Assembly: GCA_934229395.1 (NCBI GenBank)
Contig: CAKQDL010000001.1
Location: forward strand, 5,917 to 69,916
Length of the DNA: 64,000 nucleotides
Origin: an uncultured Peptococcaceae bacterium
GTDB taxonomy: Bacteria > Bacillota > Peptococcia > Peptococcales > Peptococcaceae
Reading direction: 5' to 3'
Part shown: positions 54,248-63,893 of the stretch, piece after piece
Numbering within the stretch: the first letter of the stretch is position 1
Layout: each line of letters begins with the position of its first letter
The notes under the pieces: generated by a model
Told to the model about the DNA's origin: nothing
What the model saw: only the letters and a program-made list of their open reading frames with translations
Databases searched by the model: none
Made by a program: the position numbers and the translations under genes

Positions 54248-54301
54248 GTTGTGATGCAAGAAAAGTATGAAGAAAAGAGCAATTTTATAATGGTTCGCCT
54301 A

Positions 54302-54330
54302 TTGACGATGGGGAAAAGCGGTGATAAAAT
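54302..54330 (+). promoter_or_regulatory. Promoter of thiC
   Basis: TTGACG at 54302-54307, 17 bases, TAAAAT at 54325-54330 with TGA before it. The TPP riboswitch starts about 20 bases downstream. Confidence 0.82.
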
Positions 54331-54353
54331 CTACTTGTATTAAAAATTAAATA

Positions 54354-54437
54354 GCTTTCGGGAGCTTGTTAGACAGGCTGAGAGGAAATGAAAATTTCGA
54401 CCGCACCTGATATGGATAATGCCATCGTAGGGAATGC
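54354..54437 (+). ncRNA. TPP riboswitch aptamer (THI element)
   Basis: Contains the conserved CTGAGAG, a small variable stem (GAAAT with ATTTC), and the second core half ACCTGATATGGATAATGCC followed by CGTAGGGA. Binding of thiamine pyrophosphate should switch off thiC by allowing the terminator at 54451-54487. Confidence 0.96.
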
Positions 54438-54450
54438 ACAAATTGTTATC

Positions 54451-54487
54451 AACGTGTCTATCTAAGTGTAGGCACGTTTTTTTGTGC
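54451..54487 (+). terminator. Expression-platform terminator of the TPP riboswitch
   Basis: AACGTGTCT and AGGCACGTT pair over nine bases (one wobble) and run into seven T, 45 bases before the thiC start. So control is likely at transcription. Confidence 0.85.
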
Positions 54488-54531
54488 CTTCCTGTGGCTA
54501 ATACTACTTGGGAGTAGGAAGGAGATAGAGC

Positions 54532-55845
54532 ATGAATTATCATACTCAGATGGAGGCTGCACGCAAGGGTATTATTACCCCTCAAATGGAAACCGTTGCA
54601 GCCAAAGAAAATATTGACGTAGAAGTCATCCGTGAACGCGTAGCAAAGGGTACTGTATGTATTCCAGCAAACGTAAATCACAAAGCATTATCTGCAGAAG
54701 GTATTGGTGAAGGCCTCTGCACAAAAATCAACGTAAACTTGGGTGTTAGTGGTGACGCTCATGATTACACAGAAGAATGGGAAAAGGTGAAAACCGCCCT
54801 CGAATTTGGCGCTCATGCCATTATGGATTTGTCCAACTATGGCAAGACAGTTGAATTCCGTACCAAGCTTGTAGAAGAATCTACCGCTATGATTGGTACT
54901 GTACCTATGTACGATGCTATTGGTTACCTTGAAAAGGAACTCATGGACATCACCGTTGATGACTGGTTCGAAGTGGTAGAATACCATGCGCAACAGGGTG
55001 TTGACTTCATGACCATTCACGCTGGTATCAACCGTCGTGCCGTTAGTGCATTTAAAGAAGCTGGTCGCATTATGAACATCGTATCTCGTGGTGGAAGTCT
55101 GTTGTTCGCTTGGATGGAAATGACCGGCAATGAAAACCCATTTTATGAACATTACGACCGTCTCTTGGACCTCATGTACAAGTATGACGTGACGATTAGC
55201 CTCGGCGATGCCCTTCGTCCAGGTGCAACCCATGATGCCTCCGACGCCGCTCAGCTTTCTGAACTCATTGAGCTTGGTCTCCTTACCAAGCGCGCTTGGG
55301 CTCACGACGTTCAAGTGATGATTGAAGGCCCAGGTCATATGGCTCTTAATGAAATTAAGGCTAACATGGAAATTCAAAAGCGTCTCTGCCATGGCGCTCC
55401 TTTCTATGTACTTGGGCCATTGGTGACGGACATCGCTCCAGGCTATGACCATATTACGTCTGCTATTGGTGGCGCTATTGCTGCAACCTATGGCGCTGAC
55501 TTCCTCTGCTATGTCACCCCAGCAGAACACCTTCGCTTGCCAGACTTGCAAGACGTGCGCGATGGCGTGATTGCATCCCGTATTGCTGCCCACGCTGCCG
55601 ATATGGCTAAGGGCGTAAAGGGCGCTAGAGATTGGGACGACGAAATGAGCCGCGCCCGTCAAAAGCTTGATTGGGAAAAAATGTTCTCCTTGGCTCTCGA
55701 CCCTGTGAAAGCACGCAACTACTTTGAAAGTAAGCCACCAGAAGATCAACACAGCTGCTCCATGTGTGGCAAGATGTGCGCAGTACGCACCACCAACGCC
55801 ATTTTGGCAGGCAATAAGATTCACCTTCATAAAGGCAACTGCTAA
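54532..55845 (+). CDS. thiC: Phosphomethylpyrimidine synthase ThiC (short form)
   Basis: Radical SAM-type enzyme that rearranges aminoimidazole ribotide to the thiamine pyrimidine HMP-P. 437 residues, the short form that lacks the N-terminal domain of E. coli ThiC. The substrate and metal motifs [14 protein letters not shown] and GAAIA-like [13 protein letters not shown] are present. The C-terminal cluster reads C-S-M-C-G-K-M-C, i.e. C-x2-C-x3-C, one residue less than the C-x2-C-x4-C usually quoted. GGAAGGAGA precedes the ATG. It is controlled by the upstream TPP riboswitch. No other thiamine gene is nearby. Confidence 0.96.
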   Translation: MNYHTQMEAARKGIITPQMETVAAKENIDVEVIRERVAKGTVCIPANVNHKALSAEGIGEGLCTKINVNLGVSGDAHDYTEEWEKVKTALEFGAHAIMDLSNYGKTVEFRTKLVEESTAMIGTVPMYDAIGYLEKELMDITVDDWFEVVEYHAQQGVDFMTIHAGINRRAVSAFKEAGRIMNIVSRGGSLLFAWMEMTGNENPFYEHYDRLLDLMYKYDVTISLGDALRPGATHDASDAAQLSELIELGLLTKRAWAHDVQVMIEGPGHMALNEIKANMEIQKRLCHGAPFYVLGPLVTDIAPGYDHITSAIGGAIAATYGADFLCYVTPAEHLRLPDLQDVRDGVIASRIAAHAADMAKGVKGARDWDDEMSRARQKLDWEKMFSLALDPVKARNYFESKPPEDQHSCSMCGKMCAVRTTNAILAGNKIHLHKGNC

Positions 55846-55871
55846 ATATTCAGTAATAAATTACAAAACAT

Positions 55872-55953
55872 CGTCTGATTGAGCCGACCCCCAATTGTTA
55901 GATTTTCAGGTCTAATGTTTGGGGGTCGGCTCAGATTTTGAGACGGTTTTTTT
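55872..55953 (+). terminator. Long terminator hairpin after thiC
   Basis: TGAGCCGACCCCCAA (55880-55894) pairs perfectly with 55919-55933; inner TTAGA/TCTAA and outer CGTCT/AGACG extend it. Seven T at 55947-55953. Unusually long, and GC-rich in its core. Confidence 0.85.
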
Positions 55954-56001
55954 GTTTGTAAAATAGCTGACCTAGTGTTATATAGCGAATTTTTGGTGCT
56001 A

Positions 56002-56010
56002 TGATATAAT
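56002..56010 (+). promoter_or_regulatory. Extended -10 promoter of the jet operon
   Basis: TGA followed by TATAAT at 56005-56010, 42 bases before jetD. No good -35 hexamer is visible. Confidence 0.6.
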
Positions 56011-56051
56011 AAGGGTATTATTTATACAAAAAATGTAAAGGTGAGAGAAAG

Positions 56052-57131
56052 ATGAATGCCAAGGGAAAGCTTTTGAAGTTTAAGCGAAAAACGATTACAA
56101 AGGATGAATTAAAAAAAGTATTAAAAACAAGTGGTGATGAAGAGCTCTATGAACTTATTGCGCCGCTTTTGCAGGATGCCTTCCTGGTACCTATGGCCAA
56201 TAGCTTGCCCTCGGGTTCACGCTCCATGCCTTTATTTGAAAAGTATCGTATTTGTATTGCAAAAGAGAATGATGAAAAAGAAGCCCGGGCAATAGCGTTG
56301 CTCCATCCTATCTTGGCTGATGGACTGAAAAATGATGTGCAAAAATACAAGCAATACAAGATGCATTTTGAAGCACTGAATAAATGGCTCTTTAACTATG
56401 ATAAATTAAAACGTAGTCCAGATATTGCGTTTCAGTTAGATATGATGTCTCGCAAGGAACGTTCTTTTGAAATTTTTGGCGAGGAAAAACTTTTGGATGA
56501 TAAAACATTTAATGCCTTGCTTTTACGAATGGGCTTAGATGAAAAAGCGCTCATGTATTATGATACGCCTGCATGCAGTTATCTGGATTATATTCCGCGA
56601 AAAAAAGATGGTATGCGTCTGCTCGTTTTGGAGAACAAAGACATTTGGTTCAATCTTCGCCGCATTTTTTACGAAGGGATGACAGGTGACAAAAAGGAAA
56701 CTCAGTTGTATTTGTTTGATGTAGCCATTGACGGCATCTTATATGGCTGTGGCAACCAAATCACGAAGGCCAGGGGCTTAACAGAGTATACAAAATTTCT
56801 TGGTGTTAAAGCACAGTATTATTATTGGGGTGATATCGACAGGGCTGGACTGAATATTTACAGTGGTGTAGTGAATAGCAATAAGGAACTGGACATTCGA
56901 CTTTTTAAAGGGGCTTACGAAAAAATGCTGGCTCTTTCGGAGCAGAGGCAAATGCCGTTTAGCTCGGATATGCGAGAGCAAATGGTGGATTATAACGATA
57001 TCTACGCAACCATTGATGAAGCGTACAGGCAAGCAATGGTTGCTTGTATTGAGGAAAATAGAAGAATACCTCAGGAAATCATCAATTATCCATTGTTAAA
57101 ATCGCTGGTTCGTATCGAAGAAAATCTATAG
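56052..57131 (+). CDS. jetD: Wadjet nuclease subunit JetD (Toprim/DUF2220)
   Basis: 359 residues. The C-terminal half has the Toprim catalytic set: Glu194 in LLVLENKDIW, and Asp261-x-Asp263 in YYYWGDIDRAGLNIY. JetD proteins are topoisomerase VI-like nucleases that cut plasmid DNA after the JetABC condensin has extruded it. The N-terminal part is a helical arm-like domain. AAAGGTGAG precedes ATG 56052. It is the first gene of the operon, whereas in the named jetABCD order it is the last. jetA begins 12 bases after the stop. Confidence 0.88.
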   Translation: MNAKGKLLKFKRKTITKDELKKVLKTSGDEELYELIAPLLQDAFLVPMANSLPSGSRSMPLFEKYRICIAKENDEKEARAIALLHPILADGLKNDVQKYKQYKMHFEALNKWLFNYDKLKRSPDIAFQLDMMSRKERSFEIFGEEKLLDDKTFNALLLRMGLDEKALMYYDTPACSYLDYIPRKKDGMRLLVLENKDIWFNLRRIFYEGMTGDKKETQLYLFDVAIDGILYGCGNQITKARGLTEYTKFLGVKAQYYYWGDIDRAGLNIYSGVVNSNKELDIRLFKGAYEKMLALSEQRQMPFSSDMREQMVDYNDIYATIDEAYRQAMVACIEENRRIPQEIINYPLLKSLVRIEENL

Positions 57132-57143
57132 GGAGGTGGAGGA

Positions 57144-58745
57144 ATGGCTATGATAGAAGATTCTTTTCGTATTTTTGATGCGTTTTCAGAGCAATACAAA
57201 TATGACGCAATTTCAAGAGCTCTGAGTCCGCATTCCTGTCCTAAGCGCATAGATGATATGTTTCCTAATCAAGATGGAAAGCTTTTATTATCGCAATTGA
57301 TTGTAGGGACCCTGCTCAATATCTACGAAATCACCTTGCGCCAATACGATAAATGCACATTCAATAGATTGGTGATCGATATCGAAAAATGGGCCCAAAC
57401 CCTTGAAATAAAATACGGGTACGACATAGATGCAGGCATATTAGGCAAGTATATTATTATGGATGTGCTGCAAAATGGCGGTAAGCCCTTTTCTGTCAAT
57501 TGTATATGGGATGATGCCCTCAATCGCAAGGAGCTTGTATTTCGTCTTTTGGATGAACGTGATGGTGGTTATACATTAACGGACGTTGCTTTTGATTATA
57601 TCTATAAGAAGAGAGACATAGAAACATCTGTAGAGCGCTATAACATCAGTCTGATAAAAATGAAGATGCGTTTGGAAAAACAAGATTTTTCTAGCGCGAC
57701 GAAAAATGCTGAGGATTTGTTGATTGACATTAGACAAGCTATTGTCAATGTCAACAGATTTGCACAAAATTGTCGCGAAGGCATGACGGAATTGGGAGAT
57801 AAGAGTTACCATAGTATTTTTACACAAACCATTGAAATTATGCAGGACGTGAGAAACCAAGTAAAAGAAATGCGTGACAAAAACAACCGTGAGCAGGATA
57901 TTCTGCTCACAGCGAGCGCATCTCTTAGCGAGAATAAAAAACTAGATGCAAATATTCTCCTTAAAGATAGAGAGCGCAGACTCTTTAAAGCGAAGTGCGA
58001 CGAAATTATTGATGCAGACGATGATCTCTTGCTGGCGCTCAAAAATGCCGAAAAACAATACGACAATGCAATCTTAGGCATGCTGAATGTAAAAACCTAT
58101 GCCTATTTTGATATCAAGGAAGATGTTTTGAAGCCAATGCTTACAAAGGGCGCGGATGTGTTGGAGGACGCAATGGCTTATCTGTTTGCGCCCGTGTTAC
58201 CGCCTAGCAGGCCAGAAATTTATGATATGATGGCCTTGTATGAATTTTCAACCCTTGCGCAAGATACTGAGCCGGATGAAGGCGTAGAGATTGAGCGTGA
58301 TTATGAGTGGGAAGAAATTGAAAAAGAACGTATAAAGGGTATTAATACGCGATATGCCAACATTACAGCGTCATTCTTTGCCTTTGCAAGAGATAAGAAA
58401 CGCTTTAGAGTGAGTGATTATATAGCATCCTTAAGGCGCGAGGAAGTCATTGATTATCAACAAGAACGCTCCTTGGCCAATGTTTTGATGAAATTTTTCT
58501 CCATGGGAAGCTTGGATGTTGTTGCCTACAAAGAGGCGAGAGAAAAATACAATTTTTCAGTAGAGGCCAATGGCCAGTTGAATATCGACTGGTGTTTGGA
58601 GCAAATGGATGAACAGCTGCTAGAAATAAAAAAGTTGTCGTTTTATCGATTGGATGATGGGAAAGAATGCTCCTATGAAGCATGGCGTGATGGCGAGAAA
58701 ACAAGGGTCTATATGACAGATTATGAGGTGGAGGTGCTTTCATGA
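57144..58745 (+). CDS. jetA: Wadjet kleisin subunit JetA (MksF-like)
   Basis: 533 residues, almost all helical. The N-terminal segment (SEQYKYDAISRALSPHSCPKRIDDMFPNQDG) looks like a winged-helix dimerisation region, and the middle (about 180-310) contains long charged helices with KMRLEKQDF and NREQDILL. The C-terminal portion, about 400-530, again looks winged-helix. This matches the MukF/MksF-like kleisins of Wadjet systems, which bridge the JetC heads, though sequence similarity alone is weak; assignment rests largely on position and size. GGAGG precedes the ATG. Stop overlaps the jetB start in ATGA. Confidence 0.8.
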   Translation: MAMIEDSFRIFDAFSEQYKYDAISRALSPHSCPKRIDDMFPNQDGKLLLSQLIVGTLLNIYEITLRQYDKCTFNRLVIDIEKWAQTLEIKYGYDIDAGILGKYIIMDVLQNGGKPFSVNCIWDDALNRKELVFRLLDERDGGYTLTDVAFDYIYKKRDIETSVERYNISLIKMKMRLEKQDFSSATKNAEDLLIDIRQAIVNVNRFAQNCREGMTELGDKSYHSIFTQTIEIMQDVRNQVKEMRDKNNREQDILLTASASLSENKKLDANILLKDRERRLFKAKCDEIIDADDDLLLALKNAEKQYDNAILGMLNVKTYAYFDIKEDVLKPMLTKGADVLEDAMAYLFAPVLPPSRPEIYDMMALYEFSTLAQDTEPDEGVEIERDYEWEEIEKERIKGINTRYANITASFFAFARDKKRFRVSDYIASLRREEVIDYQQERSLANVLMKFFSMGSLDVVAYKEAREKYNFSVEANGQLNIDWCLEQMDEQLLEIKKLSFYRLDDGKECSYEAWRDGEKTRVYMTDYEVEVLS

Positions 58746-59497
58746 CACAAGAAATAAATAGCGATGATTTAAGAAAAGCTTTAACGATAGTAAAAACAAT
58801 GCTTGCCTCAAAAGGCGTTCTCGATGCAGAAAAAAATTCGGAGCTGTGGGAATGGTATATGGGTGGCCATGGTGGAATTGGTCAGGTGCTGGCTACCTTT
58901 GAAGAGGTCTTTAAGGTTCAATTTTATAAGCTTAACACCCGTAGTTATCTACTTCCGGAAGATGATGAAGCATTGTTTTTTAAAAGCGCCCTTTCTTATA
59001 GTGATATCACCAATGCGCAGGACAAAAACTTGGTGCGTTTTCTTACTATATTTTTAATGGTTCTCTTTTTTTCAGGAGAGGGGGACAACTTCCTTTCGAG
59101 AGATTTCATTACCCTAGAGGATTATAAAAACGAAGTAGATGGTGTGTGCACCGCCATTATTAATGAAAATGGCGCAGAGGGCGCACAGTATCACGAGGAC
59201 TTTGGAAAAATGGCCCATAACTGGTTCAGTAAATATGAATCAGATAGTAGCGAATACACCAGAAAGATGACCATGCGCTATGGGCTACTAACCATTGTTG
59301 CACTTCGCTTAGAAAGCCTGGCTTTGGTTGAAAATGAACGCATCAATGATGACAATGTCATTGGCAGAATCATGCCAACGCAACGTTGGATAGATTTGGC
59401 TGGCTTTGTTTTGAGAAAAGAAAGAGCTCAGCATTTACACGCTTGGTTGTACAAGCTATCAGCAGAAGGGGGAGAAGAAAAGCATGCCAAAAATTAG
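58742..59497 (+). CDS. jetB: Wadjet KITE subunit JetB (MksE-like)
   Basis: 251 residues, helical, with no membrane segment. Size and position between jetA and jetC match the MukE/MksE-like KITE subunit that binds the kleisin. Family identity (DUF6063-like) is inferred mainly from context. It overlaps jetA by four bases and jetC by 14, so all three condensin subunits are probably translationally coupled. Confidence 0.78.
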   Translation: MTQEINSDDLRKALTIVKTMLASKGVLDAEKNSELWEWYMGGHGGIGQVLATFEEVFKVQFYKLNTRSYLLPEDDEALFFKSALSYSDITNAQDKNLVRFLTIFLMVLFFSGEGDNFLSRDFITLEDYKNEVDGVCTAIINENGAEGAQYHEDFGKMAHNWFSKYESDSSEYTRKMTMRYGLLTIVALRLESLALVENERINDDNVIGRIMPTQRWIDLAGFVLRKERAQHLHAWLYKLSAEGGEEKHAKN

Positions 59498-62400
59498 TCG
59501 AGTACGCATTGCCAATTTGTATTATGACGATAGAAAAAAACTCATCATCGATGAAACCTATAATCTTTTGGCGGACCAAAACACAACGGCGACCCACACA
59601 CTTTTCTCTCTTCAAAATGGTGGCGGCAAATCAGTTTTAATACAAATGCTCCTGCAACCAATCATTCCTAATACAGCCATAGGGAAAAGACGCATTATAG
59701 ATTATTTGCCGGACAGAAAAGACCATTTTTTTGTCCTCTTAGAATGGATTAGAGAAAATACAAGCGACCGTATTTTGACAGGGATTGCCTATAGAAGAGC
59801 ACAGCCACGTCAAAACAGCCACATGCAAGACGATTATGAGCGCATCAATTACTACACCTTCTTCGCCACCTATTCTCCCCAAAAGGACGGATGTTCACTT
59901 TTAAGTGATTTAGAGCTCACTTATAAAAAAGGTGGAAGCACCTATGCGCAACCTTACGACTATGTCAGAGAGTACGCTAAGGCCAATAAGAAAAATGATT
60001 TACAGTGTTTTTCCTCTGACCGTGGTGAAGAATGGCGAAAAAAGCTAAACGATTACGGTATCAATCAATCTGTCATGAAACTGGAGGCCGAAATCAATAA
60101 GCGCGAAGGGGATTTGGGTGAACTCTTTGATGATTGTAGAACGAGTGACCAGCTTGTAAATAATTTTTTCCTTCCACATATCAATAAAACCATTACAGAA
60201 TCTGCCAGCGGAAAGAAAAAAGAGGATCGCTTGAGCGACGTGGCCAATGAGTGTGTGCGTACCATTATTGAGCGCAAAGAAGCCATCAAGGAAATCGATG
60301 AACTGCGAAAGCTTAAAAGCGCCTTAGAAAAGGATGGCGTTGCAGTGGGTGGTGAGCTGCTCTTGAGTGAAATTCGTTATGAACGTGGCGTGAGTCAGCT
60401 ACTGGGCTTTGAAAAAGCCGTTAATGAAAAAATCAACACGCAAAAACAATTGATTGATGATGAAAATGAGCAGTTGGCTTTGTTTGCAGAAAAGAAAAAA
60501 CGCATCGAGTACGAAAAGTGTTCCGAACATTTTTACGCACACAGTGAAAAAGCGATTCATGTTCGTCAGGAGCTAGAAACATTAAACATAGAAAAAAACG
60601 AAGCGGAAGAAAATAAGCGTACCACAAAGCAAAAGCTTCAGATTTTAAGATGTGCCAAGGAGTTTGGTGATTTAAAGAAGCTCCAAGCACAGCTTTCTGC
60701 TGTAGAAGCGGGAATAAAAGAAAAAACCTCGGATTTTGAAAGTAACGAAGCCTTGGCAGAGCTAGAATATGCACTGTTTGTAAAGGTCAACGAAGCCTAT
60801 AATGAGCAAGATGCGCAATTAAAGGTGCAGAAAGATATGGTGCGTAATACCCAAGAAAAGTTAGAGGCCTGTGGCGAAAACTTGCAAATGCACCTAGAAG
60901 AAAAAAACAAAAAGCACGATTGGTCAGTGCGATGTGAAAGTGATTTGGCCAGCGCGCAAAAAGAGGTAGACAAGCTGTTAAAAAATTTACAGCAGCCGCG
61001 AGAGCGCTACGAGGACAGACCAATCCAGAAATTGCAGCAGCAAAAGGACGATGGTACAAAGAAATTACAGGATTTTACAAGAGAGAAAACACAAAACGAA
61101 GTGAGTTTGCATCAGGCACAGGAAAGACAACCACATATTCAAAAGGAAATCTACGATAAAAAAGCACTTAAACTGCAAGAAAAACAAATACTCAAGCTTT
61201 TGGAAAAAGCCAAAACAGACTTTGAAGCACATGACTACAAAATAAAAGCGATTTGCACCAAATATAATATGCCACTAGAGACGAGATTCTCAGAAAGATT
61301 TATCGATGACCTTGAAACGAAAAAAGAAGGCCTTTCGGCAGAACTTTATTCTACGCAAAAGGCGATGGATACCCTAAAAAATCAATTAGAAGCCATTGCA
61401 AAAAAGTCGCTGCATGTTCATCATTCGGTCCTTGCCTATTTAAATGAAAAAGGTATCGCCTATCAAACCTGTGAAGAATATCTTGAGGCACAAAAAACAA
61501 ATGGCATTTTTGATGGCAGTGATGTCGTAGAGCTCCTGGAAAAGTACCCAATGATGGCCTATGGCATTATTTTGGATGAGCAAAACAAGACACGTTTGTT
61601 GGCAGATAACAATCAATGGTTGCCTGTTTCCGTACCGCTTTTTTCAGTAAAGGATATAGAAAATATTCTCGTTGGAACATACGCATATGGGGAAGACAGT
61701 CTTGCCAACTACTCAAAAGAATATTTTTTGTCGCCAAAAACCTATCAGAATCAGTGCGAGGCACAATTGCGCGAAAAAGAAGCTTTTTTGGGCACAGTGA
61801 AAAGAGCGTTACGTCAAATCGAAAACGATATAGCGGTGGCGCGATACAGCGGCAACACGTTTATTTATGCAGAAAGCTGGGCCTTTGAACAAAATCATAA
61901 AATAAGCGAAAGTCAAAAAGCGCTAGAACGTTTTGAGCAAGAGATGGAAATGCTACAGAGAGAGGAGCAAAGCAATAAAGAGGCACAGGCCGCTTTGAAA
62001 AAGAAGCTAGAAAAAATAACAGACACGATTGCTATAAGCACACGTAAACTTGAGATTATAGATCAATGCTTGGAGCGACTCAAAGAAGAAATTGTTGCAG
62101 CACAAGCGCTGGAGGTAGCAAAGAAAAATGAGGCAGAGGTTACAAAGGCTTATGACGAAATAAAAAAAGACTATAATGCGTTGCGAGAAGCTGAGATAGA
62201 GCAAGAAAAAGAACTAGAGAATGCAAAAAAAGCCATTGATGTTTTAATCATAAAAAAAGAGCAATACAAAGAGATGCCTGAAAAACCATTGCGTGAAGAA
62301 ACTTGGCAAGAGTTGGAAGAAGAATACAATCAGCTAAAAGTAGCAATCTCTAATGGGATAGACCTCTTGGAACAGCAAAAAGAAATGCTGATGCGTGACA

Positions 62401-63893
62401 AAATTGAAAAAGAGCGTATCATTGAAAGCTTTCAATTGGCGCAAAATATGTATTGCGATGTTGTTTGGACCTTGGATGAAGAAAAAGCAATGCAAAAGAA
62501 AGAAACTGTTTTGGAAGAAAAGCTTAGCGAAACCTTATCAAAGCTTAATATAAAAAGTGAAGAACATGGCAAATGTCAAGCAGATGTAAAAAACAGTGTT
62601 GAACAATTGAAAAAGTATAACGAAAACGCCGAACCACTTCAAAAAGATGAAATCTATGGAGAATATTCTACTAGAACAGTAGCAGTAGCAGAACAAACCG
62701 AAGCTGCAAATCAAAAATTAGCAGCAGCGCAAAGCTGCAAATCAGATTTAGAAAAAGTTGCAGTTCGAATAGAAGGCGCCTTAAGTGATGAGGAACGTGC
62801 TTATACTGTAGCCGTTGACATTGTGCTTGAAGAAGATGTACAAGTGCAATTTAAGATGTTAGAAAAGGCAAAAAAAGAAACCGAAAAGCAGTATAAATTC
62901 AAGAAAAGTAGTCTTGTGAATAATCTTTATGCTATTAGTAGTGCGCACCAAACAGCCCAGTCCACCATCGTCAAGCAATGCGTGATAAGCCTAGAGGATT
63001 GCGCTGCAAAAATTGCAAATGGTCAAAAGCAGCCAGCAGAAGGCAACAAAATATTAGAAAAAAATCTTGAGGCTCTCAATAAACGACTGGATATGGAGGG
63101 CGAAAAAGAACGCCTACTGGAAGAAATGAAACTCAGGATAAAGGAACGTTGTGCCTTCAGAGGAGAGGCACTTTATGATGAGATGAGAAAAATTGAAGAA
63201 GGCTCAAAAATCAACGAAAATGGCACACGCCGAAAAATGGTGAAGACAGATATTCCGGTGATTACAAGAGAAGGCCGTGAGGAGGCGGAGAATAGGGTAA
63301 AGCTGTATGTAGAAGGTGAATTGGACAATCTTGTCAAAAAAATCACTCAGACAAACGAAACTGTCGATAGTAAAGAAATATCCCGTTCTATTGATCGCAT
63401 GATAGACAACGGTATTTTGCTTAGAAAATACATCAATAAAGAAATCATAAACGTTCAATGCTATAAGGTAGAAAAGAATGGCGGTCGCTATAGAAGCTGG
63501 AAGGATACGAGAGAGAAAAACTCAGGAGCCGAAGGCTTTGTCGCTTATTTGGCAATTACTCTAGCGCTCTTACATTATAAGAGCAACAGTAACATAGGAA
63601 CCATTTTTGATGACAATCAGCAGAATGTTTTATTCTTGGACAATCCTTTTGCAAAATCGACCTCTACGCATGTTGTGACAAAGATGTTTCAAATGGCGGA
63701 TCATTACAATACCCAGCTGGTTTGTTTCTCGGCAGCAGAGGAGTCGCAGATTACAGCAAATTTTGATGTGATCAATAAGCTACGTCTAGAAAAATTCAGG
63801 CTCAATGATTTTGATATTTTGGTACAGGATAGTCCTTGCGAGGAAGAAACCTTGATGCACGGCTACATGAGAGAGCAACCAACGTTGTTTTAG
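59484..63893 (+). CDS. jetC: Wadjet SMC-like ATPase JetC (MksB-like)
   Basis: 1469 residues with an SMC-like layout: an ATPase half at the N terminus (Walker A SLQNGGGKS, Gly46-Ser50), long coiled coils at about 240-680 and 770-1280, a likely hinge near 680-770 (IILDEQNKTRL to YAYGEDS), and the C-terminal half with the signature-like NSGAEGF (1346-1352) and Walker B VLFLDNPFAKS. In the Walker B motif Asp1386 is followed by Asn1387, where most SMC proteins have Glu. It would extrude DNA loops with JetA and JetB. The gene is A-rich and its codon use differs from the housekeeping genes. The start ATG 59484 has GGGGGAGAAG upstream. Confidence 0.92.
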   Translation: MPKISRVRIANLYYDDRKKLIIDETYNLLADQNTTATHTLFSLQNGGGKSVLIQMLLQPIIPNTAIGKRRIIDYLPDRKDHFFVLLEWIRENTSDRILTGIAYRRAQPRQNSHMQDDYERINYYTFFATYSPQKDGCSLLSDLELTYKKGGSTYAQPYDYVREYAKANKKNDLQCFSSDRGEEWRKKLNDYGINQSVMKLEAEINKREGDLGELFDDCRTSDQLVNNFFLPHINKTITESASGKKKEDRLSDVANECVRTIIERKEAIKEIDELRKLKSALEKDGVAVGGELLLSEIRYERGVSQLLGFEKAVNEKINTQKQLIDDENEQLALFAEKKKRIEYEKCSEHFYAHSEKAIHVRQELETLNIEKNEAEENKRTTKQKLQILRCAKEFGDLKKLQAQLSAVEAGIKEKTSDFESNEALAELEYALFVKVNEAYNEQDAQLKVQKDMVRNTQEKLEACGENLQMHLEEKNKKHDWSVRCESDLASAQKEVDKLLKNLQQPRERYEDRPIQKLQQQKDDGTKKLQDFTREKTQNEVSLHQAQERQPHIQKEIYDKKALKLQEKQILKLLEKAKTDFEAHDYKIKAICTKYNMPLETRFSERFIDDLETKKEGLSAELYSTQKAMDTLKNQLEAIAKKSLHVHHSVLAYLNEKGIAYQTCEEYLEAQKTNGIFDGSDVVELLEKYPMMAYGIILDEQNKTRLLADNNQWLPVSVPLFSVKDIENILVGTYAYGEDSLANYSKEYFLSPKTYQNQCEAQLREKEAFLGTVKRALRQIENDIAVARYSGNTFIYAESWAFEQNHKISESQKALERFEQEMEMLQREEQSNKEAQAALKKKLEKITDTIAISTRKLEIIDQCLERLKEEIVAAQALEVAKKNEAEVTKAYDEIKKDYNALREAEIEQEKELENAKKAIDVLIIKKEQYKEMPEKPLREETWQELEEEYNQLKVAISNGIDLLEQQKEMLMRDKIEKERIIESFQLAQNMYCDVVWTLDEEKAMQKKETVLEEKLSETLSKLNIKSEEHGKCQADVKNSVEQLKKYNENAEPLQKDEIYGEYSTRTVAVAEQTEAANQKLAAAQSCKSDLEKVAVRIEGALSDEERAYTVAVDIVLEEDVQVQFKMLEKAKKETEKQYKFKKSSLVNNLYAISSAHQTAQSTIVKQCVISLEDCAAKIANGQKQPAEGNKILEKNLEALNKRLDMEGEKERLLEEMKLRIKERCAFRGEALYDEMRKIEEGSKINENGTRRKMVKTDIPVITREGREEAENRVKLYVEGELDNLVKKITQTNETVDSKEISRSIDRMIDNGILLRKYINKEIINVQCYKVEKNGGRYRSWKDTREKNSGAEGFVAYLAITLALLHYKSNSNIGTIFDDNQQNVLFLDNPFAKSTSTHVVTKMFQMADHYNTQLVCFSAAEESQITANFDVINKLRLEKFRLNDFDILVQDSPCEEETLMHGYMREQPTLF

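Noticed and set aside
54688..55830. 380-codon frame on the minus strand
   Set aside because: Opposite thiC, which is certain from its motifs and riboswitch. No ribosome binding site and no recognisable fold.
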